Positions 17,348-28,144 of a stretch of 64,000 bases of DNA are shown piece after piece. The notes below the pieces were generated by a model. That model saw nothing but the letters and a program-made list of their open reading frames with translations. It was not told the DNA's origin and did no database searches. Within the stretch, counting starts at the first letter, position 1. Each line of letters opens with the position of its first letter. The stretch is from Candidatus Delongbacteria bacterium (GTDB lineage Bacteria; CAIWAD01), in assembly GCA_041675285.1 (NCBI GenBank), contig JBAYTZ010000015.1, forward strand, positions 27,721 through 91,720, written 5' to 3'. The position numbers and the translations under genes are program-made.

Positions 17348-20300
17348 GACCAGCCGTCGTCCTGCCCGGACGCGGCCGACTGCTGGAGCGGCTCCTGCGT
17401 CACGTCGAGGATCCCGCGGCACGCCTGATCGCGCTGACGGGACCGGCCGGCGTGGGCAAGAGCCGCGTGCTGGAGGCGCTGGAGGAAAGCCTGTCCCCGG
17501 GCATCCTGGTGCTGAGCCACGTCTGCCAGTGCCGGGACGGGGCCGCGGGCGGCGCCCTGGGCGGTCTGCTGGAGCGGCTGGGCCGCCAACTCACGCCCTC
17601 CGGCCTGCTGGCCCTCTACGAAGAGCCCGGCTTGCGCCGGCTGTTCGCACTCAGCCCCGCGCTGCTGGGCCGGCTGGAGGCGCGCCAGGAGCCCGGCCAG
17701 TTCCAGTTCATGCCCGTGCTGGAGAGCCTGGTCACGCTGCTGGGCCGCCTCTCCCAGGATCGGCCGCTGCTGCTGATCCTGGACGACCTGCAATTCGTCG
17801 ACGAGACCAGCCGCAGCCTGCTGGAGGGCCTGCTGGCGCATCCCGCGCTGGACGAACTGGGCGTGACCCTGCTCATCGCCTGCCGCGAGCTGGACGCGCT
17901 GCCCTTCGCGGCGGAGTGGCGCCGCCTGTTGGGTGAGGTGCCCGGCTTGTTGAGCGTGGAGGTGGGCCCGCTGGATCCGGAAGGTCTGCGTGAGCTGGTG
18001 GCCGGCGAGCTGGACCCCGAGGCGCCTCGGAGCCTGGAGCCGCTGCTGGAGCGGCTGCTGGCCGAATCAGGCGGACTGCCCTTCCTGGCCGTGCTGTTGC
18101 TGCGCCACGCGCGCCGCGGCGGCCTGGTGCGCGCCACGCTGGAGGGCTGGCGCTGCGGGGCGCCGGACGAGCTGTCCCGACTCCTGCGCGGCGGCCTGGT
18201 GGACGAATTGCTGGCGCCCCTGCTGGAGCGCCAGCCGGCGGCGCGCTTTCTGTTGACCTGGCTGCGCGCGGTGGGCTTGCCGGCCAGCCTGGAGCCGTTG
18301 CGGCGCGCGGCGCCCGGGCGCGATGGGATCTGGGAACCGCTGGCGGAGGAGCTGCAGCGCCAGGGCGTGCTGCGCCATCTGCCGGACGAGGCGGATCCCG
18401 ACCGCTGGGAGTTCGCCCACTCCCTCTGGAACGAATTGGCCGGCGAGTGGCTGGAACCCGCCGAGCGCCGGGACTTCCTGCTCCAGGTGGCGGCCGGCCT
18501 GGACGAATCCGACCGCGACCAGCGCGTGCTGCGGGCCGGGCTGCTGGGGCGCGTCGCCCGGGAATCAGCCGACCTGCCCGCCCGGGAAGAGGCCGTTGTC
18601 CAGCTGCGCGGCCTGCTCTCCGATCTGGCCGAGGACGACGCCAACCTGGAACTGCAGCTGCGCCTGGCCGGCGACCTGCGCGACCTGGCCGTATCACGCG
18701 GGGACTATTCGCTGGCCGTCCGCACGGGCGTGCTGGCCAGTCTCTCCATCAACGCGGTCGCCGCGCTGGCCGAGTGGCTGGAGCAGGCGGACTTCGAGCG
18801 GCTGGACGCCGCGACGCGCCTGCTGGTCCTGCAGCACATGCCGCGGCACTCGCTGATCCTCAACCGTCCCGGGGACCTGCTGCCCTGGGTGGAGCGCATG
18901 GAGGCCCGCGGCGACCTGAGCGAGCCCGAGCGCGCCGCCCTGCTGCTGACGCGCCTGCAGCGGCGCTACTCCAACTCCGACTGGGAGGACGCCGCGCCGG
19001 AGTTCCAGCGCCTGGCGGGCCTGGACCTATTGCCCGAACAGGCGGCCTGGGCGGACGTGCTGCGCTGTCTGGCCGCGCCCGCCGGCGGGCTCGACGCCCG
19101 CGAACGGTTCCAGGCGCTGGAGAACCTGCTGCGGGAGAAGTCCGGTCTGCTCAGCGCCGCGCAGCAGCTGAGCGTCTTCTTCGAGCTGCACAACCTGGCC
19201 CACCTGTTCGCCGGCCAACCCCTGCTCAAGCCCTGGCAGGAGCCGATGGTGGAACAGGCCCGCCGGATGGCGAGCGTCTCCGTGGCCCGCCAGCGCGACT
19301 ACCTGGCCCGCGTGCTGGCGCTGGTCGGACGCCACGACGAAGCCGAGCGCATGCTGCGCGAGAACCTGGCCTCCTTCCTGCGCCGCCGCTGCTGGACGCC
19401 CGCCGCCGAGGCCGCGCTCTTCCTGCTCAACCTGCTGAAGCGCCAGCGCCGGCTGGACGAGTCCGCCCGGCTGGTGGAAGAGCTGGGCACCCTGCTGGAA
19501 CAGCCGGCCACCACCTACACCCAGCGGGCCGTGGTGCTCACCGCCCTGGGCATCGAGTGGCGCCTGCTGCGCACGGAGGTGGCCGCGCGCCTGCTGGAGC
19601 GCGCCGAATCCTTCATGGCCGATGAGCGCGCCCCGGAGCTGAACCTGGCCCTGGGCTACAGCCGGGCCCACGTGCGCGTCCAGCAGGCGGAGACCGGCGG
19701 CGACTGGGCCGTGGCCGCCGCGGCCTGCGAGGCCATGGTGGAGCAGTATCGCGGGCTGGGTCGCGGGGACGTGGAGATGCTGATCTTCTGCCTCATGCGC
19801 GACCGGGCCCTTGCGCACCTGCACGGTCCCGATCCCGCGCGCCGGGCGGCGGACTACCTGCCCGCCGTGGCCGCCGCCCGAGAACGCCGCGAATACGATC
19901 TGGTGCGCTTCCAGGTCCTGATCGGTGAACTGGCCCTGGTGACGGGCGAGGACGCCGTGGCGGACGCCGTGGCCGAGGGGCTGGCGGACGTGGAACAGGA
20001 CGCGGCCCAGGCCGCCGCCTTCCGCGTGGCCCTGGCCTGCCGGCGCGGCGACTCCCACGCGGCGTCCGCCGCGCTGCTGGAAACCTGCTGCCAGCTCTCC
20101 ACCCAGCCGGGCAGCCAGCTGGTCCTGCACCTGCTGGGGCGCTGGCCCGGGCTGACGGCCTGGCCGCCCCCCCGCCCCTGTCCGCCCCGGCTGGCCTGCC
20201 TGTGGGCCTGGGCCCTGGCGAACCTGGCCCAGGACGGCCGGCCCTTCCGGCTGCCCGGGCTGGAGGTGGCGGAGTCCGAGCGCTGCGCCTTCGTCCGGCA

Positions 20301-21039
20301 CACCCTGGCCGAGTTGCGCGAACCTCGCCGCGACGAGTCGCCGGCTGAGCGCGCGCGGCTGGAGCGCGAGCTGGAGCGCCTCGAGACCTGGCTGTCCGAC
20401 CAGGAGGAGCGCGCGCCGGGCCGCGGCCTGCGCCTGCAGGTGCTGGGCCCCGTGCGCCTGCTGCTGGACGGCCGCGAGCTGGATCCGGCCACCCTGAAGA
20501 CCCGGGTGGGCGTGGAACTGCTGGCCCTGTTGGCCATCCGGGCCTGGCAGGGGCGGGAGCGCCTCGGGCGCGACGAGATCCTGGACGCCCTGACCCTGGA
20601 GGGCCGGCCGCTGCTCAGCGAGTCCAGCCTGCGGGTGGTGATCAGCCGGCTGCGCAAGGCCCTGCTGCCCCAGAGTCCCGAGGCCATCCGCTTCCAGGAG
20701 CGCCAGGGCTACGCGGTGGCGGAGGATCTGGGCCTGTCCGTGGACGCGCTGGACTTCGAGCGGGCCTGGACACGCGCCCAGGACGCCCAGCGCAAGGGGC
20801 GCGCGCCGGAAGTGGAACGGCACCTGGACGACTGCCTGGGCCTGTACCGCGGCTCCTTCCTGCCCGGCGGCGCGGCCTGGACCGAGCCCCTGCGCGGCCA
20901 CTTCGAGCGCCGCTTCATGGATGCGGCCCGTCAGCGGCTGAAGCTGTTGGAGGGGCAGGACGAGCTGCGCGGCGAGTTCCTGGCCCGGCTCAAGGCGCGG
21001 CTGCCCGTCCTGGCGGAATACCTGGCCGTGGAGGCCTGA
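17344..21039 (+). CDS. Giant AAA ATPase with TPR-like middle and C-terminal SARP-type DNA-binding/BTAD region
   Basis: 1231 residues, starting in an ATGA overlap with gpmA. Residues 1-300 are an AAA/STAND ATPase with Walker A GPAGVGKS (33-40) and Walker B LLLILDDLQFVDE. Residues about 300-1010 are helical repeats like those of MalT/LAL regulators. From about 1027 the sequence turns into a winged-helix domain (LRLQVLGPVRLLLDGREL, then SESSLRVVISRLRKALLP with the recognition helix, then YAVAED) followed by a BTAD-like helical part (1130-1231). LAL regulators normally end in a LuxR helix and SARPs carry their winged helix first; here the SARP module is last. Probably a transcription regulator with NTP-gated control; targets unknown. 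Confidence 0.8.
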   Translation: MRPAVVLPGRGRLLERLLRHVEDPAARLIALTGPAGVGKSRVLEALEESLSPGILVLSHVCQCRDGAAGGALGGLLERLGRQLTPSGLLALYEEPGLRRLFALSPALLGRLEARQEPGQFQFMPVLESLVTLLGRLSQDRPLLLILDDLQFVDETSRSLLEGLLAHPALDELGVTLLIACRELDALPFAAEWRRLLGEVPGLLSVEVGPLDPEGLRELVAGELDPEAPRSLEPLLERLLAESGGLPFLAVLLLRHARRGGLVRATLEGWRCGAPDELSRLLRGGLVDELLAPLLERQPAARFLLTWLRAVGLPASLEPLRRAAPGRDGIWEPLAEELQRQGVLRHLPDEADPDRWEFAHSLWNELAGEWLEPAERRDFLLQVAAGLDESDRDQRVLRAGLLGRVARESADLPAREEAVVQLRGLLSDLAEDDANLELQLRLAGDLRDLAVSRGDYSLAVRTGVLASLSINAVAALAEWLEQADFERLDAATRLLVLQHMPRHSLILNRPGDLLPWVERMEARGDLSEPERAALLLTRLQRRYSNSDWEDAAPEFQRLAGLDLLPEQAAWADVLRCLAAPAGGLDARERFQALENLLREKSGLLSAAQQLSVFFELHNLAHLFAGQPLLKPWQEPMVEQARRMASVSVARQRDYLARVLALVGRHDEAERMLRENLASFLRRRCWTPAAEAALFLLNLLKRQRRLDESARLVEELGTLLEQPATTYTQRAVVLTALGIEWRLLRTEVAARLLERAESFMADERAPELNLALGYSRAHVRVQQAETGGDWAVAAAACEAMVEQYRGLGRGDVEMLIFCLMRDRALAHLHGPDPARRAADYLPAVAAARERREYDLVRFQVLIGELALVTGEDAVADAVAEGLADVEQDAAQAAAFRVALACRRGDSHAASAALLETCCQLSTQPGSQLVLHLLGRWPGLTAWPPPRPCPPRLACLWAWALANLAQDGRPFRLPGLEVAESERCAFVRHTLAELREPRRDESPAERARLERELERLETWLSDQEERAPGRGLRLQVLGPVRLLLDGRELDPATLKTRVGVELLALLAIRAWQGRERLGRDEILDALTLEGRPLLSESSLRVVISRLRKALLPQSPEAIRFQERQGYAVAEDLGLSVDALDFERAWTRAQDAQRKGRAPEVERHLDDCLGLYRGSFLPGGAAWTEPLRGHFERRFMDAARQRLKLLEGQDELRGEFLARLKARLPVLAEYLAVEA

Positions 21040-21195
21040 GGCGGCGAGCGGCCCTTTCCCTGCCCGCCGATCCCGATCTTCCAGCGCACAGCGACGATCC
21101 CGATCCGGACCCACGCAGCCCCTGGCCGGGGCCGAGCCGCGCGCTGCGCCGGCCCGGGGACGACTTATGAACGGCGAGCAAGGAGAGCGGCAGCC

Positions 21196-21770
21196 ATGGC
21201 GTTGGAGATCAAACAGGCGGACTTCCTGGTCAGCGTGGCCAACGCGAACCACCTTCCCGAGCCGCCCTGGCCCGAGATCGTCTTCGCCGGGCGCAGCAAC
21301 GTGGGCAAGTCCAGCCTGATCAACATGCTGCTGGGGCGCAAGGCCCTGGCCAAGGTGAGCGCCGCTCCGGGCAAGACCCGGCTGGTCAACTACTTCCTGG
21401 TCAACGAGACCCTCTACTTCGTGGATCTGCCGGGCTACGGCTACGCCAAGACCAGCCAGGTCCTGCGCCAGGACTGGGCCAAGCTCATCGACGAGTACAT
21501 CCGCACCCCGCGCTCGCGCATCGTGGTGCAGCTGCTGGACATCCGCCACCGGCCGGCCAAGCAGGACCTGGAGAGCCTGGAGTGGCTCTGCCACAACATG
21601 GTGCCCGTGGTGGTGGTGCTGACCAAGGGCGACAAACTGGGTCGCCAGGCCCAGTACGCGGCCTTGCAGGCGCTCAAGGAGCAGCTGAAATCCCTGCCGA
21701 TTCTCCAGATTCTGACCAGTTCCGCGCGCTCCAAGAGCGGGCGCGACGATCTGCTTGGATTTCTGGGGGC

Positions 21771-21798
<28 letters not shown>
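21196..21798 (+). CDS. engB: Ribosome-biogenesis GTPase EngB/YsxC
   Basis: 200 residues. G1 GRSNVGKS (32-39), switch region SAAPGKTR, G3 DLPGYGYA, G4 TKGDK and G5 TSSARS are all present, with the KQADFLVSV start typical of the family. EngB assists assembly of the large ribosomal subunit and is often essential. The start is the ATG at 21196. The next gene starts 28 bases before this one stops, so it heads a tightly packed run of genes. Confidence 0.95.
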
Positions 21799-22787
<989 letters not shown>

Positions 22788-22788
22788 G

Positions 22789-23679
22789 ATGGCCACGCTG
22801 CTCACGCCGGAGCGGATCGGCAAGCTGAAGAGCCTGGACTTGGTGGCGCGCTCCGTGGTGGAGGGCTTCATCACCGGCCTGCACCGCTCGCCCTATCACG
22901 GCTTCAGCGTGGAGTTCAGCGAGCACCGCCCCTACCAGCGGGGCGACGAGATCCGCCACATCGACTGGCGCCTGTTCGCGCGCAGCGAGCGCTTCCAGAT
23001 CAAGCAGTACGAGGAGGAGACCAACCTCCGCTGCCACATCCTGCTGGACGGCAGCGCGTCCATGGGCTTCGGCAGCCCGGGCCTGCTCAGCAAGTTCAGC
23101 TGGGGCGCGGCCCTGGCCGCCTGCCTGATGTACCTGATGGTGCGCCAGCAGGACGCCGTGGGCCTGGTCCTGTTCGACGAGGAGCTGCGCAAGCTCATCC
23201 CGCCCCGCAGCACGCGCGGCCACCTGCGCCTGCTGTTGAAGGAACTGGAGGGCTGGAAGCCCGCCGGCGGCACGCGCACGGAGGCCGTCCTGCATCGGAT
23301 GGCCGAGTCGCTCACCCGGCGCGGGTTGGTGATCCTGATCAGCGACCTGCTGGACGACGAGAGCGCGCTGATCCGCGGCCTGAAGCACTTCCGCCACCAG
23401 GGCCACGAAGTCATCGTCCTGCAGCCGCTGGATCCGGCGGAGCTGGATTTCGGCCGGCTGGAGGGCGGGCGCTTCCGCGACCTGGAGAGCGGCGAGGAGC
23501 TGTCCGCCGATCCGCGCCTGGTGGCCAAGGAGGTCAACGAGCGCGTGGCGGCCTTCGTGAAGAGCCTGCGCGGCCGCTGTCTGGGCGAGGGCATCGATTT
23601 TGCCACCTTGAGCACCGGCCGCGAGGTGGACCATGCGCTGCTGGAATACCTGATCAAGCGCAAGCGCGTGGCGGGCTGA
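22789..23679 (+). CDS. DUF58 protein with von Willebrand A-type fold
   Basis: 296 residues. The DUF58 core YQRGDEIRHIDWRLFARSE (49-67) is clear. A MIDAS-like D87-G-S89-A-S91 follows in LLDGSASMGFG, and a later ISDLLDDE fits the vWA fold. DUF58 proteins pair with MoxR ATPases in complex maturation or stress and envelope functions. Start ATG is one base after the moxR stop. There is no membrane helix, so it is cytoplasmic. Confidence 0.9.
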   Translation: MATLLTPERIGKLKSLDLVARSVVEGFITGLHRSPYHGFSVEFSEHRPYQRGDEIRHIDWRLFARSERFQIKQYEEETNLRCHILLDGSASMGFGSPGLLSKFSWGAALAACLMYLMVRQQDAVGLVLFDEELRKLIPPRSTRGHLRLLLKELEGWKPAGGTRTEAVLHRMAESLTRRGLVILISDLLDDESALIRGLKHFRHQGHEVIVLQPLDPAELDFGRLEGGRFRDLESGEELSADPRLVAKEVNERVAAFVKSLRGRCLGEGIDFATLSTGREVDHALLEYLIKRKRVAG

Positions 23680-23694
23680 GAAGGATGGGCTGGG

Positions 23695-24036
23695 ATGAGT
23701 ACGTCCATGGATGAGCGGACTCTTCCGACAATTTTGAAAGTGGCGACCTCTGCGCATGCCATCCAGGTGGAGTTGAGCGACGGGCGCACGAATCTGCTGC
23801 CCATCGATTGGTATCCCCGGGTGGCGGCGGCCACGGTCAAGGAGCGGGCGCATTGGCGTCTGATCGCCAAAGGTGCCGGGGTCCACTGGGTGGACTTGGA
23901 CGAGAGCGTAAGCGTGGAGAACATCCTGCAGGGCCGGCCTTCGGGTGAGAGCCAGAGTTCCTTCCAGAAATGGATCGACTCGAGAGCGGCACAGTCCACG
24001 ACCCGTCCACGCCAGCCGCGCGCTGCGACCCGCTGA
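23695..24036 (+). CDS. DUF2442-domain protein
   Basis: 113 residues. The pattern VELSDGRTNLLPIDWYPR, then RAHWRLIAKGAGVHWVDLDESVSVENILQG, is a textbook DUF2442. Many DUF2442 genes sit in toxin-antitoxin or mobile contexts; this one sits 15 bases after the DUF58 gene, within a cell-wall gene run. The tail after residue 80 is Ser/Thr/Arg-rich and probably disordered. The ATG at 23695 or the ATG at 23707 could be the start. Confidence 0.8.
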   Translation: MSTSMDERTLPTILKVATSAHAIQVELSDGRTNLLPIDWYPRVAAATVKERAHWRLIAKGAGVHWVDLDESVSVENILQGRPSGESQSSFQKWIDSRAAQSTTRPRQPRAATR

Positions 24037-24066
24037 TCTTGTGACGAAACAACAGGTCGAGACGAA

Positions 24067-24885
24067 TTGACGTCGCTTTTCAATCAACCAGAAGCACGCC
24101 GCCTCCTGCGGGACGGGGCCTGGGTCGCCGTGCTGATCGTGCTGCTCTGGAGCCCGCTGCCCGAGATCATCCTGGGGCGCTGGCTGCAGGTCAGCAACGA
24201 CGTGCGGCCGGAGACCGGGCGCGCCCACGACCGCCTGGACCTGCTGCAGGAGAGCGACAGCCAGGCCGTCAGCCGCTCCACGGTGCTGGAGCGGCAGGCC
24301 GAGGAGAGCGCCCGGGTGGCCACCTTAAGCCAGCTGCGCATCTACCTGATGAACCACTCCGAGCTGGACATGGGCCTGGCGCGCTTCCGGGAGTTCTACG
24401 GCAGCCTGTCCAGCTGGCAGCAGGACCAGCTGATCGCGCCCGACGCGCTGGAGGACCTCACCCGGCGCGGCCTGCGCGCGGTGACCGTCAACCGGCACGG
24501 CGTCCACGCGCGCTTCTCCTTCCTGGACGAATCCCGCAACCGGATGGACGGCACGGAGGTGGACCTGCTGCAGATCCAGCTGTTGCCGCTGGGGCTGGGC
24601 CAGGTGGCCGAGCAGGACACGGGGCTGGCGCTGGCGGATCCCGCGCTGACGGAGGTGCGCGACCGCCAGGAGGAGTCGGCCCTTGTGCCCGAGCACCGCG
24701 AGCTGCTGAGTCGGCTGCGCCAGGTGCCGGGGCTGAGCGTGCGCCGCGTCTGGCAGGCGCAGGGCGAGATCCTGCTGCTGGAGTTCCGCGCGGGCGGCGA
24801 GACCCAGTGGCTGCGCCCGGGCGGCGTGGTGATCAGCAAGGACACGGGGCTGCCCATCCGCAGCGGCGAGGAGGAACGCGAATGA
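24067..24885 (+). CDS. Unknown bitopic membrane protein upstream of a class A PBP
   Basis: 272 residues, starting at a TTG (24067) with no strong ribosome binding site, so the exact start is unsure. One hydrophobic helix at about 17-34 (GAWVAVLIVLLWSPLPEIIL) anchors a mostly extracytoplasmic domain rich in charged helices and, from about 150, beta-strands (LLSRLRQVPGLSVRRVW, EILLLEFRAGG). No family recognised. Its stop overlaps the start of the PBP by four bases, so the two are probably translationally coupled; a PBP regulator or partner is a reasonable guess. Confidence 0.65.
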   Translation: MTSLFNQPEARRLLRDGAWVAVLIVLLWSPLPEIILGRWLQVSNDVRPETGRAHDRLDLLQESDSQAVSRSTVLERQAEESARVATLSQLRIYLMNHSELDMGLARFREFYGSLSSWQQDQLIAPDALEDLTRRGLRAVTVNRHGVHARFSFLDESRNRMDGTEVDLLQIQLLPLGLGQVAEQDTGLALADPALTEVRDRQEESALVPEHRELLSRLRQVPGLSVRRVWQAQGEILLLEFRAGGETQWLRPGGVVISKDTGLPIRSGEEERE

Positions 24886-26831
24886 ACCGCGACCTGCTGC
24901 GTTCCCTGCGTCTGGCGCTCTATTCGCTGATGGGCGTGCTGGGTCTGGGCCTGCTCCTCATGCTGGTCTACACCTCGCTGGTGCAGCACCAGCTGCCCTA
25001 CCTGCCGCAGAAACTGGCCGACCTGGAGCCGCCCCGTCGGACCACGATCCTCGACCGCAACGGCCTGGTGCTGAGCCGGATCGGCTCCTCGCTGCCCGTC
25101 TCGCTGGAGCAGATCTCGCCCTTCTTCGTCAACGCGCTGCTGGCCACGGAGGACGAGGCCTTCCTCGAGCACCACGGCATCGACAAGACCGCCCTGTTGC
25201 GTGCGGCGCTCTCCCAGTTCCTGCCGGGCCGGCGCAGCGGCGGCTCCACGCTGACCCAGCAGCTGGCCAAGAACATGTTCTTCTCCTTCGAGAAGAAGGT
25301 GGACCGCAAGCTGCGCGAAATGCTGCTCACGCTGGCGATGGAGTCGCGCTACGAGAAGCACGACATCCTGGAGGCCTACTGCAACACGGTGGACTTCGGC
25401 GCGGGCAGCATGGGCGTGGAGGCCGCGGCCCAGGAGTATTTCGAGAAGTCCGCCCTCGACCTGGAGGTGGTGGAGGCCGCCACGCTGGTGGCGATCCTCA
25501 ACGCCCCCACGCGCTACAACCCGCGCTCCAACCCGGCCGCCTGCCGGGAGCGGCGCAACTGGGTGCTGGCGCGGCTGGGCCGCACGGGGCACCTGGAGCG
25601 CGACGAGGTGGCGCGGCTCAAGGCCAGCCCGATCCGCGTCAAGCCCGGCAAGCGCAACAACGCGGGCCACCTGCGCGACTGGATCCTGGCCGACCTGGAG
25701 GACGAGTACCGCAAGCTGGGCCTCGAGCCCGAGACCATTCCCTACGCCGGGCTGGAGATCCACACCAGCGTGGACGCCCGGCTGCAGGACGTGGCCCAGC
25801 AATCGGTGACCGAGTTCTGCACCGATCTGGAGAAGCGCCTGGGCAGCAACGCCACCCAGCTGGACGGGGCGGTGGTGGCCGTGGATCCGCGCAACGGCGA
25901 GATCCTGGCGCTGGTGGGCGGCCGCGACTACATCAAGAGCTCCTACAACTGCGCGCTGAGTCCCAATCGCCAGCCGGGCAGCAGTTTCAAGCCCTTCTTC
26001 TACTACTCGACGCTGCGCGAGGGCTGGTCGCCGCTGGACCTGGTGGTGGACAGCGTGCAGAGCTACCAGCTCAGCGACATGAACTGGACGCCGCGCAACT
26101 GGGACTACAGCCAGAGCGGGCGCCAGACCTACATCTACAGCCTGATGAAGAGCCTCAACGTGGTGGTGGCCAACGCCGCCGTTCGGCAGGGCATGAAGGA
26201 GACCATCCGCACGGCGCGGCTGGCCGGGATCACGGCGCCGCTGGAGAACAAGCCCTCCATGGCCCTGGGCGCCTACCCCGTCAGGCCGCTGGAGCTGGCC
26301 CAGGCCTACTCGGTCTTCGTCAACCGCGGGATCCGCTCCGACGCCTACGCCGTGCGCCGGGTGGTGGACCGTTTCGGACGCGAGGTGATGCGCCACAAGC
26401 CGCGCCAGCGCCAGGCGCTGGATCCGGTGGAATGCTACCTGGTGCTGGACATGCTCAAGGGCGCCGTGCGCTACGGCACGGGCGGCGACCTGCTCTCCGT
26501 GCGGGTCTCGGGCGACCTGGGCGGCAAGACGGGCACCACGGACGACTATCGCGACAGCTGGTTCTGCGCCGTGATGCCGCGGCTGGTCTGCGTGAGCTGG
26601 GTGGGCAACCGCGACAACCACCCCATGCGCTTCTCGCGCGAGCACGGCGTGACGGGCGCCACGGGCGGCCTGAAGGTCTTCAAGGGCATCCTGCCGCGGG
26701 TGGAGGGGATCCTGGGCCGCCAGGGCACCTTTGCCGTTCCGGAGGGCGTCGAGTTCCACGACGTGGATCTTTGGAGCGGACGGGAGACGCCGGGCGGCAT
26801 CCGCCTGGCCCTGCGGCCGATTGACTATTGA
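24882..26831 (+). CDS. Class A penicillin-binding protein (glycosyltransferase plus transpeptidase)
   Basis: 649 residues. One membrane helix (about 13-36). The GT51 glycosyltransferase domain has ATEDEAFLEHHG (catalytic Glu), GGSTLTQQLAKN and the FGAGSMGVEAAAQEYF block. The transpeptidase domain has S367-x2-K370 in PGSSFKPF, SLN in the second motif and KTG in GGKTGTT. It polymerises and crosslinks peptidoglycan. It is shorter than E. coli PBP1A (about 850) and lacks an obvious OB insertion. Start overlaps the previous gene; a SPOR-domain gene follows. Confidence 0.94.
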   Translation: MNRDLLRSLRLALYSLMGVLGLGLLLMLVYTSLVQHQLPYLPQKLADLEPPRRTTILDRNGLVLSRIGSSLPVSLEQISPFFVNALLATEDEAFLEHHGIDKTALLRAALSQFLPGRRSGGSTLTQQLAKNMFFSFEKKVDRKLREMLLTLAMESRYEKHDILEAYCNTVDFGAGSMGVEAAAQEYFEKSALDLEVVEAATLVAILNAPTRYNPRSNPAACRERRNWVLARLGRTGHLERDEVARLKASPIRVKPGKRNNAGHLRDWILADLEDEYRKLGLEPETIPYAGLEIHTSVDARLQDVAQQSVTEFCTDLEKRLGSNATQLDGAVVAVDPRNGEILALVGGRDYIKSSYNCALSPNRQPGSSFKPFFYYSTLREGWSPLDLVVDSVQSYQLSDMNWTPRNWDYSQSGRQTYIYSLMKSLNVVVANAAVRQGMKETIRTARLAGITAPLENKPSMALGAYPVRPLELAQAYSVFVNRGIRSDAYAVRRVVDRFGREVMRHKPRQRQALDPVECYLVLDMLKGAVRYGTGGDLLSVRVSGDLGGKTGTTDDYRDSWFCAVMPRLVCVSWVGNRDNHPMRFSREHGVTGATGGLKVFKGILPRVEGILGRQGTFAVPEGVEFHDVDLWSGRETPGGIRLALRPIDY

Positions 26832-26843
26832 GATGGTGACGCC

Positions 26844-28142
26844 ATGAGGGGACGCATCGATCATCTGCTGGAGCTGGCCCGCCTGGCCGGCAAGGTGCTG
26901 CTCTCCTATTCGGTGGCGGCCTGGCTGCTCTATCTGCTCGTGGGCATGCTGCTGCCCAGCCTGCTGGTCCGGGGCAGTCCGCTGACCCTGATCGGCGGCC
27001 TGGTGCTGGCCCTGCCCGCGCCCCTGCTGCTCTTCAAGCGCTCGCGGACGCGCCACCCCAATCGGCTGGCCCAGGCCTGGGAGGCGCTGGACCGTCGCGA
27101 TCCCGCCGGCCTGGCGGCTTTCCACGAACTGCTGCAGCAGCAAACCGGCCTGACGCGGACCGCCCGCACCGGCTGGGAGGAGCGGCTGCTGGACGCTTGG
27201 CGCGCGGCGCCGGCGCCGCTGGACGACGGCGCAGCCGCCAGCCTGCGTGATCTGCTCTTCATCCAGGAGCGACTGGGACCGGAAGCGCGGGAGCTGCTGC
27301 TGCGCCTGAGCGGCACGGCTGTGGCGCCGCTGGATCTGCTGCGGCTCTGGAACCGCGCCGAGGCCGGCGGACTGGCCCCGGACCCCCGCGCCCTGGCCGA
27401 GGCCTGCCGGGCCTTCGGGCCGGGCGCACTGCCCCGCGGCCTGCGAAGCGTCAAGGCCCTGCTGTTCCGACTGGTGCGCGACAACCATCCGGAGGGCCGG
27501 GCCCTGCTGGTGGCCCTGCTGGAGGCCGGCCGGTTGCGCGGGCGCGATCTGCCGCCCGACCTGAAACCCGTCTTCGCCCACCTGGCCGCGACGCCGGCCG
27601 CGGCGTCCAGCTCCCCGCTGGCGGGCATCCCCTTCCTGCGCTACCTGTCCCTGGGCCGCGCGCGCCTGCGCGGGGTCACCGGGCGGAATCGGCTGGGCGC
27701 GGGCTGGAAGTGGGGCGTGGTGCTGGGCGTGATCGCGCTGGCGGCGGGGCTGAGCCGGCTGCTGGAGAAGGCGCCGCCGCCCATGCAGGCGCCGCCCCAG
27801 GTGGCCTTCGACTACGCGCCCCCCGCGGACGTGGAGGCGGGCTTCACGCTGCAGATCCTGGCCAGCCGCGACAGCTCCCAGACCGCGGCCTACGTGCAGC
27901 GCCTGCACGGCGACGGCCGCTACGCCTACGCGCTGGCGCCGCGCAGCAACTCGTCCTACTATCGCGTGCGGCTGGGCTGGTTCCTGGACCGCGCCGCCGC
28001 GGATTCCGTGGCCAGCCTGCTGCGCCAGCGCGGCGTGATCGACGAGTGGTACGTGGCCAACTTCGACCGCGAGGGCCGTCTGTTCGAGACCCTGCTGGCT
28101 CCGCCGGACAGCACGGCGGACTCCACCCGCACGGAGCACTGA
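26844..28142 (+). CDS. Membrane protein with C-terminal SPOR peptidoglycan-binding domain
   Basis: 432 residues. Two N-terminal helices (about 18-40 and 46-64), a long Arg/Leu-rich helical cytoplasmic part (70-285), a third helix (about 292-309), a Pro-rich linker, and a SPOR domain (about 330-410): FTLQILASRDSSQTAAYVQ, then SYYRVRLGWFLDRAAADSV. SPOR domains bind denuded glycans at division sites. Twelve bases separate it from the PBP, so both probably act in septal wall synthesis (inference). Confidence 0.82.
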   Translation: MRGRIDHLLELARLAGKVLLSYSVAAWLLYLLVGMLLPSLLVRGSPLTLIGGLVLALPAPLLLFKRSRTRHPNRLAQAWEALDRRDPAGLAAFHELLQQQTGLTRTARTGWEERLLDAWRAAPAPLDDGAAASLRDLLFIQERLGPEARELLLRLSGTAVAPLDLLRLWNRAEAGGLAPDPRALAEACRAFGPGALPRGLRSVKALLFRLVRDNHPEGRALLVALLEAGRLRGRDLPPDLKPVFAHLAATPAAASSSPLAGIPFLRYLSLGRARLRGVTGRNRLGAGWKWGVVLGVIALAAGLSRLLEKAPPPMQAPPQVAFDYAPPADVEAGFTLQILASRDSSQTAAYVQRLHGDGRYAYALAPRSNSSYYRVRLGWFLDRAAADSVASLLRQRGVIDEWYVANFDREGRLFETLLAPPDSTADSTRTEH

Positions 28143-28144
28143 CC

